The notes under the pieces: generated by a model
Seen by the model: the letters and a program-made list of their open reading frames with translations, nothing else
What the model was told of the DNA's origin: nothing
The model's database searches: none
Position numbers and translations under genes: made by a program
In this document: positions 28,721 through 36,275 of the stretch, one piece after another
How positions within the stretch are numbered: the first letter of the stretch is position 1
Layout: every line of letters begins with the position of its first letter
NCBI RefSeq assembly: GCF_947169325.1
Contig: NZ_CAMVPN010000017.1
Location: 1-36,275, forward strand
Direction: 5' to 3'
Source of the DNA: an uncultured Methanobrevibacter sp.
GTDB taxonomy: Archaea > Methanobacteriota > Methanobacteria > Methanobacteriales > Methanobacteriaceae
DNA length: 36,275 bases

Positions 28721-29017
28721 GTGGCAGATGAAATAGTAAATAATTTTGAGTTTAAACCGGTTGCAATTGGAGCTGCTGTATCGATTATTCTTATACTATT
28801 GCTTCCAATGGGCATTCTCCATTTGTTTTGGGTAATAATTGGATCTGCAATTGCAGGATATTTAACAGCTAATTCAACCAAATTTGCATTAATTTATGGG
28901 GCAATAATTGGTATTGTAAGTAGTTTTTTAATGTTGACTGTATTTACAATTCCGATATATATCATTTTGGGATTGTTTGGTGCTTTTATTGGTAAAACTA
29001 TTCAAAGCAATCTTTAA
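28721..29017 (+). CDS. Small hydrophobic membrane protein, DUF5518-like
   Basis: A 98-residue protein with three to four hydrophobic helices: FKPVAIGAAVSIILILLLPM, LFWVIIGSAIAGYLTANSTK, FALIYGAIIGIVSSFLMLTV and PIYIILGLFGAFIGKTIQ. The glycine-rich pattern is like DUF5518 proteins common in methanogens. It starts with GTG 28721 directly after AGGTGATAAT, 8 nt behind the previous gene, so the two are coupled. Function unknown. Confidence 0.65.
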   Translation: MADEIVNNFEFKPVAIGAAVSIILILLLPMGILHLFWVIIGSAIAGYLTANSTKFALIYGAIIGIVSSFLMLTVFTIPIYIILGLFGAFIGKTIQSNL

Positions 29018-29119
29018 TCGTAAAAATATTTATTTTTTATTCTTCTTTTTCTTTTTTTCAATACCATTAAATATCACCAAAATATATATTTATAATATTA
29101 ACTATTGGAGCAAAATATT

Positions 29120-30340
29120 ATGAATAAAAGAACTATAGAGCTTTCAGGCCATATTATCGACTCATTGACATTGACAAAGACAATGGGCATAATCATGGAC
29201 AAAGGCGGAGAATTTGACATATTGGACATTAACGTTGGAAGAAAGAAATCTGATATAAGCAGAGCCAAAATCGAAGTTTCTGCAGATTCTCCCGAGTTGT
29301 TGAATTCTATTCTAGATGAATTGTCTGTTCTTGGTGCTTCTATCGACGAGATTAAGGAAGTAAAGCTTGTCGCATCAACCAAAGACAAAGTTGCTCCTGA
29401 AGGTTTTTATTCATCATCCAATCACACGACCCACATCTTCTACAAGGGAAACTGGATTCTTGTCGAGGAAATCGAAATGGACTGTCTGGTCGTTGTCGAT
29501 GAGGATGCCGAAAGGGCATACGTCAAACCAATAGCTGACGTCAAGGCAGGAGACATGATTGTTGTAGGCCTTGACGGTGTAAGGGTCACACCACCACACA
29601 GGTCAAGGGAAGAGCAGCAAGTCTTCGAGTTCATGAACAGTGACGTATCTTCTGAAAAACCTTTAATGAATCTTATTTATGGTATTGCTCGTGAAATGAA
29701 GGAAATCAAGGCCAAAGGTGGAAAAATTGGAATTGTCGGAGGGCCTGCAATTGTGCACACAGGATCCGGCAAATACCTTGCATCCCTAATCAAGGAAGGA
29801 TACATTGACGTAATCATGGCCGGAAACGCCCTTGCAACTCACGATATAGAATCAAATCTTTACGGAACTTCACTGGGTATTGAAGTTGAAACTGGAAAAA
29901 TCGTTGCTCACGGCCACACCCACCACATGAGGGCCATTAACAGAATCAACCAGTCCGGTTCAATTCACAAGGCTGTTGAGGACGGAACACTGACAGGAGG
30001 AATCATGTATGAATGTGTCAAAAACGACGTTCCATATGTCCTTGCAGGTTCCATCCGTGACGACGGACCTCTGCCGGATGTAATAACTGACACTGTTGAA
30101 GCCCAAAAGCTGATGAGGAAATATGCCCAGGAAGTGGACATGGTCATAATGATTGCAACAATGCTTCACTCAATCGCTACAGGAAATCTGCTCCCTTCAA
30201 GAGTCAAAAGTATCTGCGTGGACATCAACCCATCCACAGTTACAAAGCTCTCAGACAGGGGAAGTGCACAGGTTGTAGGTATTGTAACCGATATAGGCAC
30301 ATTCCTGCCACTTCTTTATAATGCTTTACAAGAGGTATAA
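29120..30340 (+). CDS. LOR/SDH-domain protein, ornithine cyclodeaminase-like (TIGR00300)
   Basis: A 406-residue protein. The N-terminal LOR/SDH domain ([20 protein letters not shown], then [14 protein letters not shown]) is followed by a Rossmann-like domain ([20 protein letters not shown], then [20 protein letters not shown]) and a C-terminal segment with [15 protein letters not shown]. Archaeal members of this family are reported to act as ornithine cyclodeaminases, giving proline and ammonia, and the bacterial ArgZ/AgrE proteins share the domain. Ornithine use would fit the arginine and polyamine genes nearby, but is inferred. TTGGAG upstream favours ATG 29120 over an in-frame TTG at 29105. 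Adenine deaminase follows after 3 nt in the same operon. Confidence 0.85.
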   Translation: MNKRTIELSGHIIDSLTLTKTMGIIMDKGGEFDILDINVGRKKSDISRAKIEVSADSPELLNSILDELSVLGASIDEIKEVKLVASTKDKVAPEGFYSSSNHTTHIFYKGNWILVEEIEMDCLVVVDEDAERAYVKPIADVKAGDMIVVGLDGVRVTPPHRSREEQQVFEFMNSDVSSEKPLMNLIYGIAREMKEIKAKGGKIGIVGGPAIVHTGSGKYLASLIKEGYIDVIMAGNALATHDIESNLYGTSLGIEVETGKIVAHGHTHHMRAINRINQSGSIHKAVEDGTLTGGIMYECVKNDVPYVLAGSIRDDGPLPDVITDTVEAQKLMRKYAQEVDMVIMIATMLHSIATGNLLPSRVKSICVDINPSTVTKLSDRGSAQVVGIVTDIGTFLPLLYNALQEV

Positions 30341-30343
30341 ACG

Positions 30344-32059
30344 ATGAAATTCACTGCTTACATATTGGACGTTTTGACAGAATCCATTTATCCGGCAAGA
30401 ATAACAATCGAAGATGGGATATTCAAGGAAATCGATCCGATAACAGTTACAGAAGAGACAAAGATAGATGTGGAGGGACTTTTGGTTCCAGGGTTTATTG
30501 ATGCCCATATTCATATTGAAAGCAGCATGATAACTCCTCAGCAGTTTGCAAAGATTGCTGTAAGGCACGGTACCACTGCAGTGGTATGTGATCCCCATGA
30601 GATTGCAAATGTCGGTGGAATCGATGGTGTTGAGTTCATGATTGAAAATGCTTCAAAGGTTCCGCTCAATTTCTATTTCACAGCACCTTCCTGTGTGCCT
30701 GCAACCTCTTTTGAAACATCAGGGGCTGTTCTTAATGCAGAAGACATTGAATATCTGCTTTTAAAGGATGAGGTCGTTGGCCTTGCAGAAATGATGAATT
30801 TCCCAGGGGTCATCAATGGTGATGAGGAGGTTTTGGCAAAGCTTGCCCTTGCACGGAAATACGAAAAGCCGATTGACGGTCATGCTCCTCTTGTAACCGG
30901 CAGAGATTTGGATAAATACATAGCCCAACATATAGTGACTGACCACGAATGCAGCAATTTCGCTGAAGCTATGGAGAAAAAGCAGAAAGGTATGAAAATT
31001 ATGGTGCGTGATGGGTCATCCGCAAAGAATATGGAAGCTCTTTTTGATTTTTCAGAAAAGCTAAACCACCTGAAAAAACAGGACGGGTTCAGCATAATCC
31101 CTACAGAAATAATCGAGAGAAGACTGCACTCTCCAATATTTGACTTCATTGTAAGCGATGACAAACATCCGAATGACCTCATTAAAGGACATCTTGACAA
31201 GTCAGTCAAAAAAGCGGCAAATCTGGGAATAGACATCATCCAGGCCATTGAAATGGTAACTGTCAATCCGGCAAATCATTTCGGTTTGGATGGAGGGGTT
31301 ATTGTAACCGGAGCAAAGGCAGACTTTGTAGTCATAGATAATTTACATGATTTCAACGTATTGGAAACATACATAGATGGTGAATGCGTATTCGATGGTG
31401 AAAATGTCCTGTTTGATGTTGAAGAGGTTTCACCAAGAAAATCCGTTGTCGTGTCTAAAAAAGCGCCGGAAGACTTTGAGGTCTACTTTGACGGTGACGA
31501 ATGTGAAGTGAATGTCATGAAATGCTATGAAGGTGAGCTTCTAACCAAAAAGACAACCGCAACATTGAAATGCAGGGACGGCAAGGTTCAGTCAGACATC
31601 TATGATGACATTCTGAAAATAGCGGTCGTTGAAAGATACGGCGACGAAAAGGTTGCAAATGCCTTCATCAAAGGATTCAATCTTAAAAAAGGTGCTATCG
31701 CTTCATCAGTTGCACATGATTCTCATAACATTATCGTTGTCGGATATGACTCCGAAATGATGGCCCGTGCAGTAAACACTGTCATTGACAATCAGGGAGG
31801 AATTGCCGTTGTAAGCGAGGACTTCTCGGATTCACTTCCACTTCCTATTGCGGGTCTTATGAGCAATGAGGATGCCTATGATGTGGCTAAAAAATTGGAT
31901 ACTCTGCATAAGATGACTTCAGCGCTTGGATGCACACTTGAATCTCCGTTCATGACAATGGCATTCATGGCACTTCTGGTAATTCCGTCAATAAAAATCT
32001 CTGATCAGGGATTGTTTGATGGTGACAATTTCGAATTCATGGACGTTATAATAAATTAA
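30344..32059 (+). CDS. ade: Adenine deaminase
   Basis: A 571-residue amidohydrolase that deaminates adenine to hypoxanthine for purine salvage. [14 protein letters not shown] holds the metal-binding His55-x-His57; [37 protein letters not shown] and VTDHECSN are hallmark segments of Ade. The C-terminal domain includes [14 protein letters not shown] and the AGLMSN segment typical of the family. Length is normal. It begins 3 nt after the ornithine cyclodeaminase-like gene, so both are in one transcript; the shared product of the two reactions is ammonia. Its end overlaps the convergent DUF447 gene by 4 nt. Confidence 0.95.
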   Translation: MKFTAYILDVLTESIYPARITIEDGIFKEIDPITVTEETKIDVEGLLVPGFIDAHIHIESSMITPQQFAKIAVRHGTTAVVCDPHEIANVGGIDGVEFMIENASKVPLNFYFTAPSCVPATSFETSGAVLNAEDIEYLLLKDEVVGLAEMMNFPGVINGDEEVLAKLALARKYEKPIDGHAPLVTGRDLDKYIAQHIVTDHECSNFAEAMEKKQKGMKIMVRDGSSAKNMEALFDFSEKLNHLKKQDGFSIIPTEIIERRLHSPIFDFIVSDDKHPNDLIKGHLDKSVKKAANLGIDIIQAIEMVTVNPANHFGLDGGVIVTGAKADFVVIDNLHDFNVLETYIDGECVFDGENVLFDVEEVSPRKSVVVSKKAPEDFEVYFDGDECEVNVMKCYEGELLTKKTTATLKCRDGKVQSDIYDDILKIAVVERYGDEKVANAFIKGFNLKKGAIASSVAHDSHNIIVVGYDSEMMARAVNTVIDNQGGIAVVSEDFSDSLPLPIAGLMSNEDAYDVAKKLDTLHKMTSALGCTLESPFMTMAFMALLVIPSIKISDQGLFDGDNFEFMDVIIN

Positions 32060-32064
32060 ACGTC
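32042..32064. terminator. Inverted repeat at overlapping convergent stops
   Basis: GACGTT (32042-32047) and AACGTC (32059-32064) flank the overlapping stop codons of adenine deaminase (+) and the DUF447-type gene (-), with an 11-nt loop. A T-rich stretch follows on the plus strand (cctttttcttttatttttt). Confidence 0.4.
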
Positions 32065-32682
32065 ATATCCTTTTTCTTTTATTTTTTCTTCAATCGCTTT
32101 CATGGCTTTGATGTCTTCACGATAGCCTATTTTTCTAACGACCCTTTTAGCTTCCCTAAAGCTTTCAATATAACTCTGTTTTTTGGCATCATCAACCAAA
32201 TCGAAACGGGAATAGTTTGAAAGGGATTCGATGACATGTCCGAATCCACGGTTGAAAGCCTTGACGTCACTGTTAATGTTGAGCTCAACGACATCGGCCT
32301 TGATTACGATGGCTTCGTCTTTCTTTTTAATCGGATCGCTTCGCTTTACTGCTTGCTTAAGGGAGGTCACTTCGCATTTGAAATATGCTTGGATGCCCTT
32401 AATTGAATCATCACTGATGAATTGGTCTTCAGGAAGATTTCCAAGGGTGGATTTATAAAACAATTCAGAATTGTGAGTAATATTTACAACAAACTCTCTT
32501 TGGGAGCATATATTGTCCAAAGTATGACTTCCCTTGAAAATGCGGCAAACGACCTTGTCTGGTCCGGAACATATCACTCCTATCGGAGCGGCATTCTGAA
32601 CTCCTTCACTGTTGTGGGTTGTAATGATTGTTTCGTATTGCTTTCCCTTTTCCATTCCAATTAAAGATAAGTCGATTTGCAT
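32056..32682 (-). CDS. DUF447-family flavin-binding-type protein
   Basis: A 208-residue protein of the archaeal DUF447 family, which has the FMN-binding split-barrel fold. [20 protein letters not shown], then [38 protein letters not shown], then CEVTS in mid-protein; the C-terminal [17 protein letters not shown] is helical. Function unknown; the fold suggests flavin binding or reduction. ATG 32682 is preferred over one three codons earlier because a TATA (ttataaataa, about 32700-32710) lies 23 nt upstream without a ribosome site, which suggests a leaderless mRNA. Confidence 0.82.
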   Translation of the reverse strand: MQIDLSLIGMEKGKQYETIITTHNSEGVQNAAPIGVICSGPDKVVCRIFKGSHTLDNICSQREFVVNITHNSELFYKSTLGNLPEDQFISDDSIKGIQAYFKCEVTSLKQAVKRSDPIKKKDEAIVIKADVVELNINSDVKAFNRGFGHVIESLSNYSRFDLVDDAKKQSYIESFREAKRVVRKIGYREDIKAMKAIEEKIKEKGYDV

Positions 32683-32773
32683 AAGCATCATTTATTAGTT
32701 TATTTATAAACATTTTTATATGTTAATAACCAATATATAAATTATATTATTTAATTTTAAAGGAGTTTAGGCT

Positions 32774-33784
32774 ATGAAATATAAAATGTATGATGAAATG
32801 ATGGAGCAACCAGAGGCTCTTCAAAAGACGTTTGAAAGCGAATTTGCAAAAATGGATGAAGTCTCCCAATTGGTTTTGGATGCGGATAAGGTTTACTTGA
32901 TAGGCTGTGGAAGTTCAATATCTACCTGTTACAGCGTCCGTGATGCTATAAGGATGTCATCCACCAACATTGACATTGAGGTCTATGCCGGTTATGAATT
33001 CTACTACAACAAGAAACTTGTCGAAAATGAAAATGCAGTAGCAATATTCACATCCCAGTCAGGTGAAACCGCAGATACCTTAGCAGCACTTAGAAAAGCC
33101 AATGAATACGGCATACACACAGTCTCAATTTCAAACGAACCTGAAAGTTCAATGATTGCCGAAGCTCAAACTCCAATAATAACAAGAGGCGACACAGAAA
33201 CAGCAATTCTGGGAACAAAAACCTACATCACACAATTGGCCTGCCTATATCAGATTCTGTTCAAAGCATCTGATTATGAAAACAAGACCGAACTCTTGGC
33301 TGAACTCGCTGACATGCCAAAAATGCTGGAAAAGCTATTGCTTTTAACTGAAGATGACAACAAGGCCCTAGCTGAAAAATATGCTGATGAAGATATTTTC
33401 TACTGTTTGGGAAGCGGTCCGAACTTTGGATTAGCTTACAAATTGGCTATGACAATGCTGATGGAAGGAGCAATCAAGCATGCATGCCCTGAATATGCTG
33501 CTGAATTCAGACATGGTTTGATAGAACGTGCAGAAAAGGACGTTCCGGTCATAATCCTATGGTCTGACTTTGAAGCAGATGAGATAACCAAAAAGGCGAT
33601 TGACTTCTGCGAAAACCTTGAAGCAAAACTGATTTTATATAAGCTTGAAGACTATGCTGATGTCGATAAGCTGTTATCCCCATTCATACTGGTGATTCCA
33701 CTTGAATGGTTCGTCTACTATCTTGCACACTTCAATGGAGAAGATCCAGGTGCAACCAGACACATCGGAAAAGTCAGATACTAA
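32774..33784 (+). CDS. SIS-domain sugar-phosphate isomerase/deaminase
   Basis: A 336-residue protein with two SIS (phosphosugar isomerase) domains. First: [20 protein letters not shown] and [20 protein letters not shown] (the Ser-rich phosphate loop). Second: [20 protein letters not shown], then [14 protein letters not shown] and the C-terminal [20 protein letters not shown]. The arrangement is that of the isomerase half of GlmS and of GlmD/FrlB-type deglycases, without a glutaminase domain. Archaeal GlmD-like enzymes deaminate or form glucosamine-6-phosphate, so an amino-sugar role is likely but the substrate is open. AAAGGAG precedes the ATG and a TATA (aatatataaatta) lies near 32732. Monocistronic. 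Confidence 0.88.
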   Translation: MKYKMYDEMMEQPEALQKTFESEFAKMDEVSQLVLDADKVYLIGCGSSISTCYSVRDAIRMSSTNIDIEVYAGYEFYYNKKLVENENAVAIFTSQSGETADTLAALRKANEYGIHTVSISNEPESSMIAEAQTPIITRGDTETAILGTKTYITQLACLYQILFKASDYENKTELLAELADMPKMLEKLLLLTEDDNKALAEKYADEDIFYCLGSGPNFGLAYKLAMTMLMEGAIKHACPEYAAEFRHGLIERAEKDVPVIILWSDFEADEITKKAIDFCENLEAKLILYKLEDYADVDKLLSPFILVIPLEWFVYYLAHFNGEDPGATRHIGKVRY

Positions 33785-34152
33785 AAGAGTTTTTCCAACT
33801 CTTTTTTAATTATTTTCACGCACTTTTCACCATCATCGTCCAATCTGAAAGGGTCTTTAGCGCTCACTTCATAGTTTTCAAGAACATCACTTGCATTGAT
33901 GGTCTTTACCACATTAACACCCTTGTTTTCAAGAATCTTATTGACGCAATTGTTTGTGCATCCGTTAAGGGCAATTATGGGATATTTTTTAAGCATTTCC
34001 GTGTTTCGGTTTTCGATGTCTGCTGATGTGGAGCCCATGCAGATTGATATCGCATTACTGTTTTCCTTTTTAAAATCACCAACAGCAACACGGCAAACCA
34101 GTCCGTTGGGGCTCATTCCGTTACATGGGGCAAGAGCGATTTTTTCATCCAT
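33781..34152 (-). CDS. DGC-domain putative zinc-binding protein
   Basis: A 123-residue cysteine-containing protein of the DGC / putative zinc-binding family. [20 protein letters not shown] at the N-terminus and [18 protein letters not shown] in the middle give conserved cysteines at positions matching the family's D-G-C motif (here N-G-C). Family members occur near metal- or selenium-related genes; the activity is unknown to me. A TATA (tatatatcc read on the minus strand, 34174-34182) lies 26 nt before ATG 34152 with no ribosome site, so it is probably leaderless. It overlaps the SIS gene end by 4 nt. Confidence 0.75.
   Translation of the reverse strand: MDEKIALAPCNGMSPNGLVCRVAVGDFKKENSNAISICMGSTSADIENRNTEMLKKYPIIALNGCTNNCVNKILENKGVNVVKTINASDVLENYEVSAKDPFRLDDDGEKCVKIIKKELEKLF
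33783..33805. terminator. Bidirectional stem-loop between SIS and DGC genes
   Basis: AAAAGAGTT (33783-33791) pairs perfectly with AACTCTTTT (33797-33805) across 5 nt. It includes the SIS stop codon and the last codons of the convergent gene. T-rich sequence follows on the plus strand and A/T-rich sequence in the other direction. Confidence 0.6.
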
Positions 34153-34204
34153 AAAAATAGTTGTTTGAATTAGGATATATAGGTTTAGGTAAAAAAAGAG
34201 AGAA

Positions 34205-34230
34205 AAAAGTAGAATGTCTATTCTACTTTT
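34205..34230 (-). terminator. Strong stem-loop and T tract over Hsp20 stop codon
   Basis: AAAAGTAGAAT and ATTCTACTTTT form a perfect 11-bp stem with a 4-nt loop. On the minus strand the last Hsp20 codons form one arm, the TAG begins the loop, and the other arm runs into TTTCTCTTTTTTT. This is very like a bacterial intrinsic terminator and is the strongest in the window. Confidence 0.7.
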
Positions 34231-34811
34231 ACTTTATGTTTTGGTATGATTAATTTTGGAAGGGTAATGGTAACTGTACCGTTTCTGAATTTTGCTTTGA
34301 TGTTTTCAATGTCAATGCTGTTTTCAAATCTAACGGTTTTTACGCATCTTCCGGTTTTGATAGCGGATACGATAAGTTCAGCTTCATCCTCTTCATCGAA
34401 TTCTTCGATGTATGGGGTGAATGTGGTTTCGATAGTAATGTCGTTGTCGCCAGCTTCAATTAAAATGTCTTTTTTGCTGACACCTGGTACTGCCGCTTTG
34501 ATGTAGTAAACCTCTTTGGTTTCGATTAAATCGATGTCTAAAGATTGTACATTGGTTTTTTTATAATCCTGATATTTTTGATCTGCATTTTTTTGCATGG
34601 TTTTTATGCTTTCTTTGAATTCGTCAATGGTTTTTGATAAATCAGCAATCACATTGTCAGCAATGTTTTTGCTTTTCTCTCTGGTTTCTTCGAATTTTTC
34701 TTTTGCATCTTCTTTTTTGTCATCGAATTCTTCTTTTGCGTCTTCGACTTTTTCATCGAATTCTTCTTTTTTATCTGAAATTTTAGTTTCAATATCTTCA
34801 GTGCTTACCAT
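34218..34811 (-). CDS. Hsp20/alpha-crystallin chaperone with N-terminal coiled coil
   Basis: A 197-residue small heat-shock protein. Residues about 95-197 form the alpha-crystallin domain (DIDLIETKEVYYIKAAVPGV, DILIEAGDNDITIE, GRCVKTVRFENSIDIENIKA, then FRNGTVTITLPKL) ending in HKVKVE, a V-x-V version of the C-terminal I-x-I anchor. Residues about 5-90 are a highly charged repetitive helix (KEEFDEKVEDAKEEFDDKKE) in place of the usual hydrophobic N-terminal region. Small heat-shock proteins hold unfolding proteins in oligomers; the coiled coil could set oligomer size or tether a partner. ATG 34811 has GGAG about 10 nt upstream. The promoter has repeated TAACAAAAA around its TATA. Confidence 0.9.
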   Translation of the reverse strand: MVSTEDIETKISDKKEEFDEKVEDAKEEFDDKKEDAKEKFEETREKSKNIADNVIADLSKTIDEFKESIKTMQKNADQKYQDYKKTNVQSLDIDLIETKEVYYIKAAVPGVSKKDILIEAGDNDITIETTFTPYIEEFDEEDEAELIVSAIKTGRCVKTVRFENSIDIENIKAKFRNGTVTITLPKLIIPKHKVKVE

Positions 34812-35220
34812 AATTTTCACACTCCATATATTGATTATTTTGTAATAAACATGTTTTATTTACTTTTTGTTAGTATATAAAGTTTTCTATTTTTGTTACT
34901 AAAAGTTATTTAAAAAGAAATTCTTTTAATCTTTGATTTCTCATAGTGATAATGTTTTATTTTATAAAAAATTAGGAATCTTTCACTTAATGATATAAAT
35001 AATTCTTTTTGAATTGTTAAAATCAAATTATATTTATTATTAATTAGTTAACCTAAATGGAAATTTTTGATAGTTACCAAATATCTTATAATTTTTCCTA
35101 TAATTATTTCATTAAAATTTGAAATTCCCATAAATTTTAAATAACATTATATCTTAAACTATATTGTTTAAAATAATTTACATTATCTAATCTGTATGAA
35201 GTATATGTGTTTTTGATATT
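34812..35220. other. AT-rich divergent intergenic region with Hsp20 promoter
   Basis: The spacer between Hsp20 (-) and the membrane protein (+) has no open frame. The Hsp20 TATA is ctttatatac at 34873-34882 (minus). TTTTTGTTA occurs at 34864-34872 and 34890-34898, one on each side of that TATA. Towards the right gene, tttaaaataa near 35168-35177 is a possible TATA. The remainder is very AT-rich with no further structure recognised. Confidence 0.5.
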
Positions 35221-36081
35221 ATGAAAAAGGATTCTAAATTTTTTAAATATATTATTTTAACTGATCCTGGAAGTTTATCAATGAAAGAAAGAATAACTAT
35301 TATTCTTGCCCCTTTGATTGTAATAACATCTCTGTTATTATGGATATTCATTGATTCTCATGAAATTTTGATATTGTTATTGTTATTCGGGATTTATGTA
35401 TTTTTCATTGGTGTAGGTTATCCTTTAATTTATTTTGAAAAATATGATGAAAAGTATGGTTTTAACTCCAAAATAAGAATAGGAAGTACATATCAATTTA
35501 TTTCCAAAAATCTTTCTTATTTAATTTCGGGGATGATAATAATCATATTAACTCTCGGATTAATTCTTGATAATATAACAAAGGCATCTTTAATTGCATT
35601 TGCATTTGCACTTCCTTTTTTAGCGTTATTCTTCAGAGGTGATGTTTTTAATGATGACAGTTCTATTCTAGGTGATGAGATTATTTTCGGATATCATCCA
35701 TCTGCATATGGATTATTGAGTTTGTTTTTAGGCATTTATGGTTATCTTACTGTGGATAATTTATTGAATTCAAATTTTAACTTAGCAGTTATGCTGTTCA
35801 CCATAACAGTAATATTCCAAGCATTGCTTTTAATTCCAGACCAATTAAACAGGGTTCTGTTTTTTGAAGTTAGAAGAATAAATGGCTTTTTAGCTTATAT
35901 TGGTATATTAATAATATGTTATGCGATATTATGTTTTTTTATCACTGGTGGAAACAATTTATCTGGAATTATCATTGATTTATCTTTTGAGGGGATTATA
36001 CGAAAAGCTATTATATGGGGTACAGCAATTATTATAGCAATTCTTTACATACGTAAAATTAAAGACATGACTCAAAAATAA
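35221..36081 (+). CDS. Multi-spanning membrane protein of unknown function
   Basis: A 286-residue protein with about eight hydrophobic helices (for example ITIILAPLIVITSLLLWIFI, ILILLLLFGIYVFFIGVGYP, YLISGMIIIILTLGLIL, LLSLFLGIYGYLTV, YIGILIICYAILCFFITGG, AIIWGTAIIIAILYI), a short basic N-terminus and a basic C-terminus. Loops contain YFEKYDEKYGFNSKIRIGST and FRGDVFNDDSSILGDEIIFG. No family recognised and no catalytic motif seen. There is no clear ribosome site. The AT-rich codon use resembles the 0.4-1.4 kb patch and suggests accessory DNA. Confidence 0.65.
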   Translation: MKKDSKFFKYIILTDPGSLSMKERITIILAPLIVITSLLLWIFIDSHEILILLLLFGIYVFFIGVGYPLIYFEKYDEKYGFNSKIRIGSTYQFISKNLSYLISGMIIIILTLGLILDNITKASLIAFAFALPFLALFFRGDVFNDDSSILGDEIIFGYHPSAYGLLSLFLGIYGYLTVDNLLNSNFNLAVMLFTITVIFQALLLIPDQLNRVLFFEVRRINGFLAYIGILIICYAILCFFITGGNNLSGIIIDLSFEGIIRKAIIWGTAIIIAILYIRKIKDMTQK

Positions 36082-36142
36082 TATTTTAAGGATGTTTCAA
36101 CTCTTTTAAGGAAATATTTCAATTTAATTTTTTTTCATAAAG

Positions 36143-36164
36143 TCCCAATTCAAAAATATTGGGA
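36143..36164 (+). terminator. Stem-loop downstream of last gene
   Basis: TCCCAAT (36143-36149) and ATTGGGA (36158-36164) form a 7-bp stem with an 8-nt loop, about 60 nt after the stop, preceded by a T-rich stretch and followed by an AT-rich one. A probable 3' end signal. Confidence 0.4.
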
Positions 36165-36200
36165 TTTAAACTATTCTTATTAAAAATAAAAAATGTAGCT

Positions 36201-36236
36201 GGTTGATGATTAACATGTTTGTTGGTTGATGATTAA
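36201..36236 (+). repeat. Tandem 13-nt direct repeat
   Basis: GGTTGATGATTAA occurs at 36201-36213 and 36224-36236, a 23-nt period, at the very edge of the window. It may be the start of a longer repeat array or operator pair continuing to the right. Confidence 0.4.
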
Positions 36237-36275
36237 TTTTTTAAAACTCTTCAAATTGCTTATTTTTTGATTTAA

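Noticed and set aside
36143-36275. CRISPR array at the right edge
   Set aside because: Only two short repeat copies with a 10-nt spacing; too short for CRISPR repeats and spacers.

Overview
The window is a piece of a methanogenic archaeal chromosome, most likely Methanobrevibacter or a close relative in Methanobacteriales. The evidence is an MtrA-type corrinoid subunit of the methanogenic methyltransferase, a probable coenzyme F430 synthetase, archaeal aIF5A, pyruvoyl-dependent arginine decarboxylase, an archaeal NADP phosphatase/NAD kinase fusion and a GfcR-type regulator. Intergenic DNA is very AT-rich, with TATA boxes about 25 nt ahead of several leaderless genes and GGAGGTGAT-like ribosome sites ahead of others. 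No tRNA, rRNA, CRISPR array or insertion sequence was recognised.

Layout. 0.4-2.1 kb: an AT-rich accessory patch with a Panacea antitoxin, a frameshifted RelE-like toxin and a two-domain hypothetical protein. 2.5-4.9 kb: an amino-acid/sodium symporter, a hexapeptide acyltransferase and an unknown protein. 5.4-6.1 kb: a long non-coding or decayed stretch. 6.1-8.7 kb: a large glycosyltransferase/CDP-glycerol transferase fusion. 8.8-10.9 kb: a nitroreductase, a small unknown, a PAP2 phosphatase and an anchor-less MtrA paralogue. 11.0-14.3 kb: a four-gene operon behind tandem promoters, made of two small unknown proteins, a half-size HsdS and an HsdM-like protein whose SAM-binding and catalytic motifs are gone. 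14.3-17.6 kb (minus): Kef-type antiporter, HIRAN protein, ARPP-1-like protein. 17.8-20.2 kb (minus): hemC, a UDP-sugar dehydrogenase-like gene and a GfcR-like regulator. 20.4-24.1 kb (minus): arginine decarboxylase, NADP phosphatase/NAD kinase and probable cfbE. 24.2-26.4 kb: two small membrane proteins, aIF5A and agmatinase. 26.5-29.0 kb: a ferredoxin-like membrane protein, an ArsR-like regulator and three small envelope proteins. 29.1-32.1 kb: an LOR/SDH-domain (ornithine cyclodeaminase-like) gene and adenine deaminase. 32.1-34.8 kb: a DUF447-type protein, a SIS-domain sugar isomerase, a DGC-type protein and an Hsp20 with a coiled-coil extension. The window ends with an unrecognised multi-spanning membrane protein.

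How the genes work together. Arginine decarboxylase and agmatinase give the arginine to agmatine to putrescine route, and putrescine-derived polyamine supplies the aIF5A modification. HemC and the CfbE candidate sit at the start and end of the tetrapyrrole route to F430. The main candidates for something undescribed are the HsdS/HsdM-like operon without methylase motifs or an HsdR partner, and a recurring arrangement in which stem-loops are built over the stop codons of many genes.
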